Below are positions 24,456-37,000 of a stretch of DNA of 64,000 nucleotides, piece after piece; position 1 is the stretch's first letter; the number at the start of each line of letters is the position of its first letter. Under the pieces are notes generated by a model. That model did not search any database, was not told the origin of the DNA, and was given only the letters and a program-made list of their open reading frames with translations. Position numbers and translations under genes: made by a program. This DNA comes from Asterochloris sp. CNOR1 (Eukaryota > Chlorophyta > Trebouxiophyceae > Trebouxiales > Trebouxiaceae), in NCBI GenBank assembly GCA_963969365.1, contig OZ017763.1:434001-498000 (forward strand), written 5' to 3'.

Positions 24456-26531
24456 GCAGTACAGGCACAGAGCAGTACCTGTGGGTCTGGTCTCCACAGC
24501 AAACTCCTTTTCATAAGCGTGGTGCCTGCACCAGCAGAAGATACGCTCCAGGCACCGGTTGATAGATGCACCAACATCACTGCACACCGGCTCTGCACAA
24601 TCACCCAGCTGTCAATGGCTGCAGGGGCAAACCCTGCAGGTGTGCAACACTCTTAGGGGCTGGCCACAGCAGCCACCCAAGAGCTCCGTGCAGTATATGG
24701 CTGCAAGAGGGAAGGTTGATGCAAAGAGCCTGAGGCACAGCATCCAGCCAGGAAGCTCAGGGGGCTGCAGGAGGCAGGCCTTGCATTACCTTTCCCCAAG
24801 ACTCAAGTTGGTAAAGCACCCAGACGGACAAGAGAAGTGTGCACAGGCACACGCACGGAAGTACTTTCTGGATGCCATCTGGTGGTCTGTTCACTCAATC
24901 GGGGGCTGGGCTTGCCAGTGGCTTCAGGCAAAATCCTAACATGTGCCGCCACGACATGCAGGCCCTCACTCGCGCCAAGTGGTTGTGATCTCCCTCACAA
25001 CGGGTGCGTCCAGCTCCCTGGTGAAGACCTGCCTGCCACACACCTGCAAGCAGCTGCAGAACGTGTGTGCAAAAGTGGTGGAGCAAGAGCTGGAAAGCTG
25101 GTGCAGGAAGGGAGCAGAGGTGCTGCAGAGGTGTGCAGCACCTGCAGGCAGATGCACAGAGAAGAGCTGGAAAAGGGGCATCACGCTTGGAGATCAGCTG
25201 TGGATACAGGGGCTGAGCATTGCTGTCAAATGACTGAGACTGCTGCTACCCAGCATGAGGAGGACTGCTGCTGGCTGCGTCATTGCGAGGCTGTGGACTC
25301 TACCGCAAGCAGCTGCTTGCAGGCTGGTGTTTTGGGCCTGCTTTCCAGGTGGCCTTGGCTACACGCAAGAGCATCTGCTTTGTGATGCATGGCCTGCTAC
25401 AGGTGTACACGCCTGCAGGCAAAGGGCTTTGCAGGTGGAGAAGGAGCTGAAGATGCTGCCAGGGCCCTGCTATGGGTTCCAGAATGCCAGCCTGAGCATG
25501 CGATGCACTGCAGGGACTGGGGATTTTGAACTGCCTCAGGGCATCTGCCTCTGTCAAGGCGGCATGGAGGCCAACCTGCATGTGTGGGCACAGAGCATTC
25601 TGCAGCATAAAGCCAGCAGCAGGCAGGCTTGGAATGCCGTCCAACATGACCAAGCTGCATCACCAGCCCTGATCTGGCAGCATGCAGCTGCAGCTGCAGG
25701 CTGCTTATATACTCATGGCTATAAAGCCTATCTATAGCTAGATAGCCTTCAGGAGGCCCAAGCTGCACTGCGTCACCACCACCTCCACGAACTTCCCGTC
25801 TGCCAGCATGCCACTAGCCTTCAAACGCCCAAGCTGCATCAAGCTCAGCTGTCAGCAGCCTCCTCTGCAGCCAGGCAAGCCGCGTGTAGCCTCTCAGAAG
25901 ACCCAGCACCAATTAGCTGTCCTGCTGTGCACACCTAACAGCCCCAACACAGCCTGGGGGAATAAACAGCTGGCAGCCCCAGTATTCTACACAATTCCAT
26001 GAAGTACTCGCCTGCAGTGCACTGCACTCAGACCTCTGGTGTGTGGGGACTGGCTACAGCTTGACCTTCAAGCACAGCAGGTGGCGGCGCCCAGCACCAC
26101 CACCCATCAGCATCTGGCTGTGCAATGTGGCACTGCACTTCCACCTCTGAAGAATTATAGGAGGACTGTGGCACTGCACTGCCACCTCTGGAGGAATGTA
26201 GAAGGCTGCAGCTGCACCCTCAGGCGCTTGGGTGATGACTCTCAGCACCACCACCCAGCTCCGCACCTCCTCCACGACTTGGCTGTGCACTGCAGCACTA
26301 CACCCCCACCTCTGAAGATGCGGGGAGGAGCTGTGCCCTGACCTTGACCTTCACCTCTGCAGGCTGCACTGTCTCCGCCTCTGCCTTGGCCCTGACTCTC
26401 ACAACCTCTTCCGACTGCACAGGACTGCCTGTGCCCTGGGCAGGCGCCGTGTTGGGCTGAGTGAGGTCTGGCCTCAGCTCTGTGCGCGTGGAGGCAGGCT
26501 CGTTGCCCTTGCGGTGCTTTAACAGAGGCAT
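24456..26531 (-). CDS. Member E: diverged or incomplete relative of the VETRPTG family
   Basis: Two adjoining exons are clear on the minus strand. Exon 24970-25028 encodes VFTRELDAPVVREITTTWRE. It splices in frame (phase 2) to 24456-24525, which gives EHHAYEKEFAVETRPTG and then TALCLYC before a GTGAGT donor. Upstream, a reading frame from an ATG at 26531 encodes MPLLKHRKGNEP..GSPVQSEEVVRVRAKAEAE..EVKVKV. It resembles the PVRVREEVRV..EEVKVVV exon of member D. A further possible exon near 25740-25800 reads DGKFVEVVVTQCSLGLLKAI. I could not find the usual GREKE or DPCAG ending, so this is either strongly diverged, incompletely recognised or a decaying paralogue. Exact ends are uncertain. Confidence 0.5.
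26088..26320. repeat. Diverged tandem repeat inside member E
   Basis: A unit beginning CAGCACCACCACCCA and ending in CACCTCTGAAGA occurs at about 26092-26157 and again at about 26241-26318. A partial third copy (CACCTCTGGAGGAATGTAG) lies near 26183. It sits between the putative first exon and the downstream exons of the minus-strand gene. Confidence 0.6.
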
Positions 26532-27051
26532 GGTGCAAACCAGAAGCCCTGGACAGCACAGCAGGGGCCACTTCTGCAGATGTCCACAGAGTGATAAGGC
26601 AGCTCTGGACGGTGATAAGGACCCTGCCACTGGGTTTGCTCAAGCAGCGGTTGTGAACTGCTACGTGAAGGTGGGGCAGTAAAGCTGCACGGGCAAGGAG
26701 CAGGCTGCCTGCTGAGCACATAAATATCACAAGTGCAGCAAAGCAGATGTGTGCAGCAGCATACCTGTCAATGGCCTAAAACTACGTTCTGCCTGCTTGG
26801 TCTGCGCTTGGGGCTTGGTTCATGGCAATTGCAGACCTATGTCGCTGTTGCTCTGATCAGACATGTCTTGACCCTTGAAGCGCCCCTGGCTTGAGCAGCA
26901 AGCCCCCCTGTTTCCCGATCGTGCTGGGCAACCATGCTCTTAAATTTGAAGCGCTGCTTGAAGCTCACTACAAAAGCGATGCACTGCCTAGGTATTCATT
27001 GTTGGGCTTCAAACAGCGGCCAAAGTGTGCTCAAGCTCCGAGGAAAGATGC
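26532..27051. other. Spacer upstream of member E
   Basis: About 520 bases between the putative start of member E and the RPL9 stop codon. It likely holds the member E promoter and the RPL9 3' UTR. No gene is recognised. Confidence 0.4.
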
Positions 27052-29808
27052 TCACTCCTCCTTCACGATGTGCCCCTTCTCAGAGACATAGATGCCGTCC
27101 AAGAACTTCCTGATGTCCTTGTTCTTCACATGGCACACCATGTTGATCAGAGCAGCTGACTTGCTGACCAGCTCAATGTCATTGCCGGTGATGACCAACT
27201 CATCCTTGACTGCCTTGGAGCGGTCCACCTTGACGCCTGCAGTCAGATGAACAGTGCTGGTCAGCAGCTGAGAGCTGGCATGCAGACACCACAATCCCTG
27301 TGCTGCTATGAACAGCTGTGCAGGAGCATCACCACGACCACTCAGAAAGAAGCGGGAACCCACCAGGTGGTTGGGAAGCTCCATCAATGGTGACAATGGG
27401 CAGCCTTTGGCATGATGGCACACTGCTCCAGTACTTCATCTATAAGAAGCCACCCTTCCCAGGCCACTGTTGAAGAGCACTACCATTGCCCCTCCAAACC
27501 ACCTGGCAGCAGGCGGGGATGCTGCCTGCCAGAGATGCTGCCCGTGCATTGTATGGGCTGAGCAGGTCACCCCGAGGAAGCCGGTGCACAGCCTCACATA
27601 GCTTGTGGTTACCTTCTCGCTCCCCATCACAGGGATAGTGCGCCAGCCCTGGCAAGTAAGATATAGAAGCCACCATTGCAAACTACGTCACTCCTACCAG
27701 TGTGCAGCCAGACCTAGCAGCCGGAAGCTGACAGCCAGCTGCTACCTGAACAGGCTGCCAATGTGCACTGAATGCTAAGCCTGTTTGCTGAACCAGCTCT
27801 TTTTGACATAGCTAGTCTGTAGCCTTGCATGGTAGGTAAGTGTGCACAAGCTCAGGTCGACGGCGCCAGGAACGCCCCCATCAAACATCACTGCACCCAC
27901 GCCAGTCCTTCCACTAGGCAGCTTGACCTGGCGCGCCAGACAGCATGTCCAGACCTGGCATTGCCCCAGATGAACACAAGCCTCACCTGGCCGCATATGC
28001 ACATGAGTTCCTCCCACAGGGGCTTCCACGGTCAATTCACACTTGGACAAATGTTTACCAGGAACACCTTGAACTTCATGAAACCCACGTCCCACTCCAC
28101 CAGCTGTGCAGCCTCACCTGCCAGCATGTGCACGGTGCGCACGAGCTTCTCCCCCAGGAAGTTACGAATCTCCACCCTCTCGTTCTCATCTGTGATGTTG
28201 ATAGAGATGGGGAAGTGGGCATACACTAGGCGCATCTTATACTCAAAGCCCTTTGTCACGCCTTTGATCAGGTTCTGCAGCAGCACAAGGAGTGCTGATG
28301 GGAGCCTACGCAGAAGTCAAGGGCTGTTGCTGGACTTTGCTGCAGGTGCAGCTGTTATGAAGCCCGTCATAATGCCCTCAATCTGGTTCTGCAGCAGAAG
28401 AGGACTGTAGGAAGCCTACAGCAGGGAAGGGACTGTGCAACAGATGCGCTGGATGCTCCAGCAGCAGCAGATGAGCCCAAGCCCTGGGCTGCATCCTTGA
28501 TCAGGTTCTGCAGCAGCAGGAGGACTGCACAGTGCAGTCTTCGAGGCCAACCAGCAGGCGCATCTTGACTTCCAAGCCCCATGTCACACCCTGATGTCTT
28601 CCTGCAACATGGGCACTTTTGTAAGTGATCAGACTGAGCTGTTTGGTTAGGACCAGCCAGCAGACAACTTCCACCGTCTTGCCGCTGGAAGGCCTTGGTC
28701 AGACGCTTGCAAGGAAATTTCAGCAGCCAGAAAGCAGCTTGCATCTGGCTTGAAGATTACTGCTTGACAGGAATTGCCAACAACTGTCATCAGGGCCATG
28801 TGCCATGCCCTGTTCATCAGTTGGTCAAGGGCTGACTTTGCACCAGGGCAGGCTACCAGCAACGTGGCTGTGCTGTATGGTAGATGCGCAGCAGCCTACG
28901 CTGCCAGCCTCTTCTGCTGCAGCATACAGCTGGTACATTACCTGTAAATGAGAGCAGATGCCCAAAGGTGCACCAGGCACACACCGCAGTTGTTGAGATT
29001 GCTACAAGTTATCCAAGACGATAAGGCTACACCGCTGTTGACACATGCATCCTGCTGGCAGGTGAATGCCACCTTCTTGTGCTTGTCTCAGCGGCAAAGA
29101 GCCTAACCGAGATCTACATGTGGGTTCAAAGCATATCAAGCCGCCCCACAAGACACGACTCACGTTGACATGGGAGACGGCCGTCCGCAGTGATGCCACC
29201 CTCTTCCTCTTGCTGAAGTGGCAGTCCACCTGCAGGGTCTTCTGGCCCTCCTCCTCTGTCAGATACAGGTCCACAGCCAAGTGCTTGAAGTCGCGAACGA
29301 GGGTGCCTGCAGCATCAGGTCAGGGCCTCTGCAGCGTCAGCACATCGATGGTTGGATAGTCTGGAATTCAGAGCTTCCACGGGTGAGGGTGCCTGCAGCA
29401 GGTCCCAAGCACTATGCTTCACTGGCAACCAGCACCAGAACAGGACAGCAGCCGCTCAGCTCTGCGGTGCGTAAACGGGCCGAGTAGGGCGTCATGTGCA
29501 ACAGCCTGGAGTCGGGCTGCAGGCCTAGTCCAGGCCCGCTAACGGATGCCATTCGATCTTAGTGCTTCAAAGTGTGTGAGATTTGGCTTCTGTGAAAGCT
29601 CCAGGCTGGTACAGGCCCAGGCAGCACATCTCCCCACGGCAGGGCAGGCTGCCTGCTGCATGACTGGCAGCACTGCAGCCACAGCTACGGTCAGATCAAG
29701 GCTGCAGAACGCACCTCTAGGGCCTTTCACGCGGATCTTGCGGGCCTTGACAGACAGCTCCACCCCCTCAGGGATGGCCAGGCTCTGGCTGGCCTTGATC
29801 AGCTTCAT
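27052..29808 (-). CDS. RPL9: 60S ribosomal protein L9 (uL6)
   Basis: Component of the large cytosolic ribosomal subunit near the sarcin-ricin loop. Four exons on the minus strand (29715-29808, 29164-29306, 28118-28274, 27052-27236) join in frame to 579 nt, 192 aa, the same length as human RPL9. Conserved blocks are [72 protein letters not shown] and [16 protein letters not shown]. The eukaryotic [16 protein letters not shown] ending separates it from plastid L6. Introns 1 and 2 each contain copies of the head of the exon that follows. It is divergent from the TMEM62-like gene. Confidence 0.97.
28270..28545 (-). repeat. RPL9: Three-unit exon-head array, RPL9 intron 2
   Basis: The real exon 3 head begins at 28274 (CTGCAG, then AACCTGATCAAAGG). 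Copies begin at 28388 (CTGCAG, then AACCAGATTGAGG) and 28506 (CTGCAG, then AACCTGATCAAGG), spaced 114 and 118. The upstream GTAGGCT or similar and CTGCTGCTGCAG tract is copied as well. Confidence 0.85.
29300..29402 (-). repeat. RPL9: Copied exon 2 head, RPL9 intron 1
   Basis: Real exon 2 starts at 29306 (GCTGCAG, then GCACCCTCGTTCGCG). A copy starts at 29392, 86 bases upstream (GCTGCAG, then GCACCCTCACCCGTG). Similarity is short, about 20-25 bases. Confidence 0.65.
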
Positions 29809-31000
29809 GGCGCCTGCTGCCGATGCTCCGGCGCCTCACCTGCGAAGCAAACAGAGCCAGGGTTGGCGCTTGGCAAAAAGTGCCAGGCCAGCAAGCCCAG
29901 GACTGCAGGCAGCCACGACAAGCCACGTGCAGCCCTGGTGCCTCACTCAGCCTGCAAGCAGGCCAGAGCCAGGTTTGATACTGTGCACTGCGCGACAAAC
30001 AAGCATCATGCCAAGGACTTCAGGTCCAACGGGGCAGTGGAGGGTGGCCTGACAGAGCACGGGCGGGGGCATGGGCAGTGCTGGGTTGCAGCGACTTGGC
30101 TCCTGCTGCCAACACAGAGGCGGCAAAGCAAGGGTGTAAGCCCGCAGACACACTGCGTCCAGGCTGGTGTCAGTGCTCAGACAGGCCGCTGAGGCAAGTC
30201 TTGGTTCCACTTGGTGCTTCATATCGCCTGCAGCTAAGCGCAGCGAGGACACTTGGTGCTGGAGAGGCAGGCAGAAGCTGACTGCTGCCTGCGAACAATG
30301 CCAGTGCTCTTGCAGGGATGCCTGCCTGGCCCCCTTTGATACCTGTATGTTCCACAACACCAGGAGCAGAATTGCAGCTGTCAATGAACAACGCTCCAGG
30401 GAGATCACAACATTGCGCCAGTGGCAGGCAGCCGCATCCTGGGCGCAAAACCTGCTGAGGTTGTTGCAGTAAGTCCCTGGGCTTCCTGAACCTGCCTCTC
30501 AGTGTTCTGCTTGCTGGGACCCAGCTGCTGCTCTTGATAGGCGCCATATTGAAGGTGGGCAACATGGCAGCCAGCATCCCATGATTCCTGCCCAGCACTG
30601 CCCTGCTGAGACAGGACTTGGCATGAGGACCTCGTGCCTGCGGTGCTCACCAAGTGTTGTTTTCTCGACCAGGTGCCTTGGCAGGCGCCCTGCGTCAGCA
30701 GATCCGGTCCCTGAGAGCAGATACAGCTCCTCTGCCGTCCCTCTGCCTCTGTCCACAGTCCAGTTTCGGCAGCCGACGCAACAACCCTAGGGGTTAACCT
30801 CCCAGTTGAGTCGTGTTCAGCTGTGTTATTGCCTCGGCAGCCTGCTACGGTGCTCATGGGCCTGCTGTCCGTGCACGCATGTGATCTGATTACCTCAAGA
30901 CAGCCCCTCACACAGTCTGGTTACATCCGTTTAACTGGCATGCCGGACGTCTAACTGGCTCACTGTGAAGCAACCTTCTCCAATTTCAGCTGTGTGTCCC
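29809..31000. promoter_or_regulatory. Divergent spacer RPL9 / TMEM62-like
   Basis: About 1.2 kb between two divergent start codons. It should hold a strong ribosomal-protein promoter on the minus side and that of the plus-strand gene on the other. I could not identify a specific element, and no coding sequence is supported. Confidence 0.4.
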
Positions 31001-34000
31001 ATGAATGTGATAGTCACACTGCTGGTGCTGTTGTTGGCCCAGCTCACAAGTATGTGGATAACGGCATCTACTTGTCTATCTCAATGCAGCACACAGAAAT
31101 AGCAGCATGCTCGCTGGAATCACATGGTGATAGTCTCCTCTGATGGCCAATGCGTGTGCAGGCACATCAGGTTCTGCCACAGACAATGTTGCCACCTTTG
31201 TGCACGTCTCAGATCTGCACCTCTCCCATCATCATCAGCACTGGTACCAAGTGGCAGGCGACATTGAAGGCGACCTGAAGTAAGCTTTGGTGCAACGCGT
31301 TCTTGTCTTGCCCTCTGGCCAGGCACGAGGCAGACAGCTCCACCAAGCAGGACTGTGTACAGTCCCCTGCATCCCTGGTCCTGCGCATGCTCACATCTGC
31401 AGCTGCAGACACTGGTAGAGATTTCTCAAGATTGCCAAGCAAAAGTTTCGTGTGCCCCTGCAGGCTCCTGGCCGAGCGGGTGCTCAGGCCGCTGCAGCCG
31501 GGCGCAGTGGTGTTTGGCGGGGACCTGGTGGATGCCAAGACCCTGCTCATGCAGGGTCTGCAGTATGAGGATGAGTGGCAGGCAAGTCATGTGCACCAGC
31601 ATGCTGCTGCGCACACCGTTCATCATGAGGGGCAACAGCACACTGCTGCCCGTACCATCCAGTCACAAGGGGCAGGGGGGACCAGCAGGATGCGTGGCAG
31701 TCAAGCCAGCTGAGTTGTATGCTGCAAATGCATCTTGGGCAACACTATGGCAGGATGTTCACTGTAAAGTGGTAGCTTTGGAGCTGGGCAACCACCGGGG
31801 AGGCTGTCTTGTGACACACCCAGCAGGCCAGTCCAATTGCCAGACATGCCCTTTTCAAACAGCAATAGACAAGGCTGCCATCCCCATATCTTGCTTGTCG
31901 ACTTCTGCAGCTGCCAGGGCTGTGGTGCTCACGCACACAGCTGCGCTGCTGGTGCAGCGCTTTCGCTGGTGCACAGCGAGGTGCTCCACTAATTCAATAT
32001 GTCGTGTGCAGGCCTATAGGAGGGTCCTGGAGCATGTGACGACTGTCACAGGGCTGCCCGAGAGCAGGCTGCTGGACGTTCGCGGCAACCATGATACCTT
32101 CAACGTGCCCAGCAGGTGCACTCACGTGCCCATGATTCCAGCGGTCAGACATGCTGAGGCTAGGACTGTGCCGTCTGCACATCCTGAAGTGCACGGCTCC
32201 TGTGCTGAAGCAACAGGTGCAGCATTGATGCCTACGCTGTGGTGTGTCAGACTGGCTCGTCCTGCCACCAAGACCCTTAGCCCCGCAGGATTGCTGTTGC
32301 AGTACACACAGATCCATCCTGCAAAGCTTGCTCAAGACCCTGCATCACCAAGGTTCAGCTCAGCTGAGACATAGGTATGTGATGTCAATTGCTGCATGCA
32401 GGCTCGGTGATTTTTTCACACAGTACTCAGCTCAGGGGCGCCGCAACGGTTCAGCCTGGGTGACCGCCACGCACCTGGCTCCGTTACACACGCCCAGCAC
32501 TCAGGCAGCTGGTGAGGCCGTTGCTTGATTTGAGGCTATGTGCCTGTAGGTGCTCATGTAGTGATGAGGCCTGCAGCTGGTTTTCATGGCCTCAAGCTAC
32601 ATGTGAGCGCCCAGCCAGAAAGTGAGCTAGCCCCTGGGCTGTTGCAAGCCGCTTTGTTGTTCAAGTGCAGCATGCGGGTGTCAGTGCAACTGCTGCTAGC
32701 CCTGTTTAAGTACAACTGCAGCATGCTGATGTCAGCACTGGCCTTTCTGCACCCTTGAGGACCCATGCAGATGGTGGCGCCCCAGCTCCTGTCGGAGCCT
32801 GTGAAGTCAAGGCAACCACTGGCGCCCCCTGCAAGTCTGGCGATGTGCCGGGATTGCCTGCACCAGCTCCCGCTCCTGCCAGCCTGGCGTGGTGATGCTT
32901 GTCAGCCTGCTGCTGCTCAATTGAGCAACTCCTGCTGCAGGCACTGGTGACTGCCCGCCAGCAGTGCTCTTGGGCTTGGATGCCACTCAGTCGCCAGGTC
33001 TGCGGGGCCCTACAAACTTTGTAGGCATTGCAGACACATCCAATATGGAGGAGCTGCGTGGTGTTCTTGCTGAGCAGGCTGACCTACACAGGTGAACGTA
33101 TGCACCGTCCTTGTGGTACAAATGCAGTCATCATGTGGCGCTCTGCAGCAGGCAGAGCTGCACAGGTGGGCGCATTCACTGCCATGGCTGATGTGGCAGA
33201 CACAGTCATCATGCACGAGCTGGGCAGCGCTCGTGCTCAGCATGCAGAGCTGCACGTTTGGAGATCTGTGCTGCCATGCTGCATGGTGCAGTTGCAGCTA
33301 CCGTGTAGCGGAGGAGAGGTGCGCTTGCACATTGATGGATCACTCCAGATGGCCCAGGCTCCTTGTTGCACAGTGGCCTCGGTTGTGTTGTATTGATAAA
33401 CAGAGCCTGGGCAGATGGCAACTCTCAATTGCCCTCATATGATCTGCTTTGCTGGCATAGCTGCTGCAGTGGGAGTGTGCAGGGCTCCCATGACAAGCTG
33501 TGGCCAGTGCTCGTTATTCAGGGAGCCAGCTTCTGGTGACCTCTCTGAGAGCAGTGCTGCCACAGGCGAACTGCACATTCCTGGCGGCCGTGCAGGCACC
33601 CAGCTCCCGTTGTTGCGTGTGTTCAGGGACCCCTGAGCACATGTTCTTCATGAAAGCAGCTGAAGTGCTGCGTCTTGCTGCAGGCAGTGCCGGCATCCAG
33701 TACCCATTGTTGCCTGTGGGCACCACCCCTTGAGCACCATTTGGCAGAAGGATCTCAGCCTGCTGCAGCCCCTGGATCTGATCAGCCCCACGACCTTTCA
33801 GGTACACTTCTGCCTTAAGTCTGCCCAACAGGCATCCCTGCCTGCACTGGTCACTGCAGCTGTTCTTGGCAACCCTTGGAGTCGTGCAACTGGAGTTTGA
33901 CGGCAGTAACAGAGGCTTTGACAGCGTGCAAGAATCGGCTGTGCATGGTCTGCACAACTCAGTCAATGGCCTTAGGTGTGGCAACGCTGAAGTCGCTGCT

Positions 34001-37000
34001 TCAAGCGTGCCAGACCTCTGTGGTCCTAGCTCAATAATTTTTCTGCCTGCAGGGGCTCCTGAGCTCTGCAGGCGTGCTGGCCTATCTGAACGGTCACCTC
34101 CATGGCGCCTTTGGCAAGCAGCTGCACCGTATGCACAAGGCAGGGCCAGCAGGTGACTGCTGTGCTGCCTGAGCTGCAAATGTCCCATCGGCCTGCCCTT
34201 ACCTCAGGAGCGTGGTTGTGGGAGCAGTGCAAGCAAGTAGCTGCACCACATGCATCAGGGAGGCCCGTAGTGCTGACGCACTTATTTTGGCCACACCCGC
34301 AAAACCTTACATACGTGAGCAGCAGAGGTGACCATCAGTGACCTGGGCATGAGCTCTGCCAGGTGCTGCCTGGATGCAGTCGTCACGTTTAGGCAGATAT
34401 GGTTGTGACATGGTACAGGGGTGGCATGCCAATTGCAACGTCTTCTGGTGGTGAAGACTGTGTGATGTAGCCCAGTCAATTTCAAGATGTACAGCCCACT
34501 GGAAGTCACACTCTTTGCTGGAGGGTGCAGACTGGACACACCTTGAAAGGTTAAGGATTGTCACAGCTGGGATCTGGGCTCAGAGCCACAACATCTGACT
34601 GAAACCCTGCCGCCACGTGCACGCCCCCTGTTGGAGGTCGAGGGCGCAGCCAGTAAGGACCAAAGGAGGCTCAGGGCTGCTGCACTAACACCACTCATGT
34701 GATTGCCCTGCAGGCCAAGTTCTGGGACTCAAAGCCTGCAGCTTTAGGGTGCAGCCTGGTGAGAGCAGAGGAGATCCAGAGCTCCTGAGCAGACACCGGT
34801 GATGTGCTCTGCTGCAGGTCACCAGTAATGCGCTCTGCTTGCAGGTCACCTGTCTGCTTACAGGACCTTTTCTTGCAGGTCACCAGTATTGTTCTCTGCT
34901 TGCAGGTTACCTGCTGGAGCTTGAGGCTGCAGCCTGGAAGGACCAGAGGAGGTTCAGAGTGGCAGCTGTGGACCAGGGCAGGCTTGCCTTTGCAGATCTG
35001 CACCTTGTCACCCCCAGCCGCCCAAGCACGCAGATGGGGAACCTGACAGCAGGCCAGATCGGCATTTCTGGGGTGCACACTGAAGTCAAAGGTCAGCACC
35101 TCTGGGGCATATTGCCTGCTGAGATGCTTGATGTGCATGGTGGGCTGCACGAAGACATGCCTGGCCACCCCCAGCTGCCCAGGTGTGCAGCTGGGAGATC
35201 TGGCAGCAGAGCAACATTGGGGTCTTTGGGTGCACTCTGCAGTCCAGGGTTGGTGAGGCTGTTCAGGACTCCAGGCTGCTTGTGAACGATGCCAAGCCTG
35301 CTTCACCAGCATAGCACTGACATTTGAGGATGGCTTTTTGTAGGGCCTAAATGGTCGGAATGGTGCATGCCCAACTGCTGTGCTGTTCCACATAAGCATG
35401 GCACCCCAGCATGCATGCCTTCAGGTCTCGCATCTCATTTGTGGTGGGGGGATAGTGAGGCGGCCTTCTTGCGTTGACCTTGTGCTATGTCCCCTGAAGC
35501 GCCCTGACATGGCATCTGGCGTCACTGCCTACAGTCAGCAGCCATGTGGTGCTCCTGACCAGCCCCACAGACGCCCGCTTCAGCCAGCTGGGTGCAGGCT
35601 CGCTGCGCCAGCAGTATCCAGACATCAGGGCGCTGGTGAGCCGTCACCGCACGCCAGTCCAAGCTCACCGGCTGGTACTGCTGCCCTGCAAGCCCAGTCA
35701 TCCTGGCACCCCCAGGCTTAGGCAGCCTGTCTGTGTCACCAGTGCCACCTGACAGCTGCGCCTTTGCGGACATGCTGCTGCCCATGTTTGGCATCGACTG
35801 GAACTGGATTACATGCCAGCTGTGCCTGCCAGCTGGTGTCCTCCAGCGGCCTTGTCTGCAGCTCACACTCCTGTTCCAGCCTGCAGGCGCTGCCAGTGGA
35901 GCTGGATGGGAAACAGGGACCTGCAGTTGTCAAGGTGAGTCTCCTTGCGGAGGGCTGTCTATGCAAGGCGGCACACATGGTCGCCACAGCTGCAGCCTGG
36001 GAGATGCTTGCAGCTGTGCAGCCACTGTAAGGGCTGGACATCTTTGCCTTTGCTGCAGTCAAGGTGGGCCTGCTGGTTGACAGCTGGCAGCACATGGCGG
36101 CACTGCTGCTGCCGCTAGGGTCCCCATTTTAGGGCTTACTGCCTGCGTCAGGTCCTGAAGGTCTTTGCTATTGCTGCAGCCTGCTGCATTCTGAACTCCA
36201 TCTTGGATGATTGGAGTTGCGTCCCCGCAGTGTTACAAGCCAGATCTCAGATGCAGCGACAGCCACTGTTGTAGGCAGCTGCAGCATGCTCATGCTACCT
36301 TGCACCTGACCCTTCGTGGCCCCCAACTGTGCAGGCCTGGATCCAGTGGCAGTGCCAAACTGGAGCACAGCGGGGCGCAAAGGCGCTGACGCCTGCTGAC
36401 GGCAGCGGTCGCCTCTTTGAAGCAGCATGGGACCCAGCCATCTCCTGTGGCCCAGCAGCGCAGGGCGGCATGCAGCACATCAGCTTGCAGGTGACCCATA
36501 GCATTGGTCAGGGCTGCAGGAATTGTATGCAGGGTGCAGGCAGAGCTCTCAGCCATCGCCTGAGCACATGAGCTGCCCAGCTCATGTGCTTGTTGCGGGC
36601 ACACATGTCAGGGAATAACTCGACCTCCAGAGCAGCTTTACCTGCATCAGGGTGCACACTGTGTGGTCAAGCACAGCGTGCACCCTGCTGCAGGTGAACA
36701 TCGAGGGTTCTGACAGAGCGCCCAGCCACGGCATCACAGATAACCACTAATCATATCTGCCCAAAACAGCCAAGCTTACAGCATCCAGTCTTGCTGCCTG
36801 CAATCATGCGGCACCCTTGGCTGCCTGCCTGCTGCAGGTGCATGTCCTGGATGCACATGGCCACGAGAGCAGCTCCCAGACCTATCAGGTCACGCTCCTG
36901 TTGGAGCAGGGGCGCTCAGTGCCAACAGACCCTGCCCAACCCTTGCCCCTGCAGCTGTCCAGGCTGGAGCGCTTCACTCTGTGGAACAACTGGCCCCGCT

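Noticed and set aside
27829-28410. A 193-codon plus-strand frame
   Set aside because: It is antisense to RPL9 exon 3 and its introns, and the minus strand carries the conserved protein.
31355-32374. The longest plus-strand open frame (339 codons)
   Set aside because: It runs across exons and introns of the TMEM62-like gene in a different frame and shows no domain. Its length is chance in GC-rich DNA.
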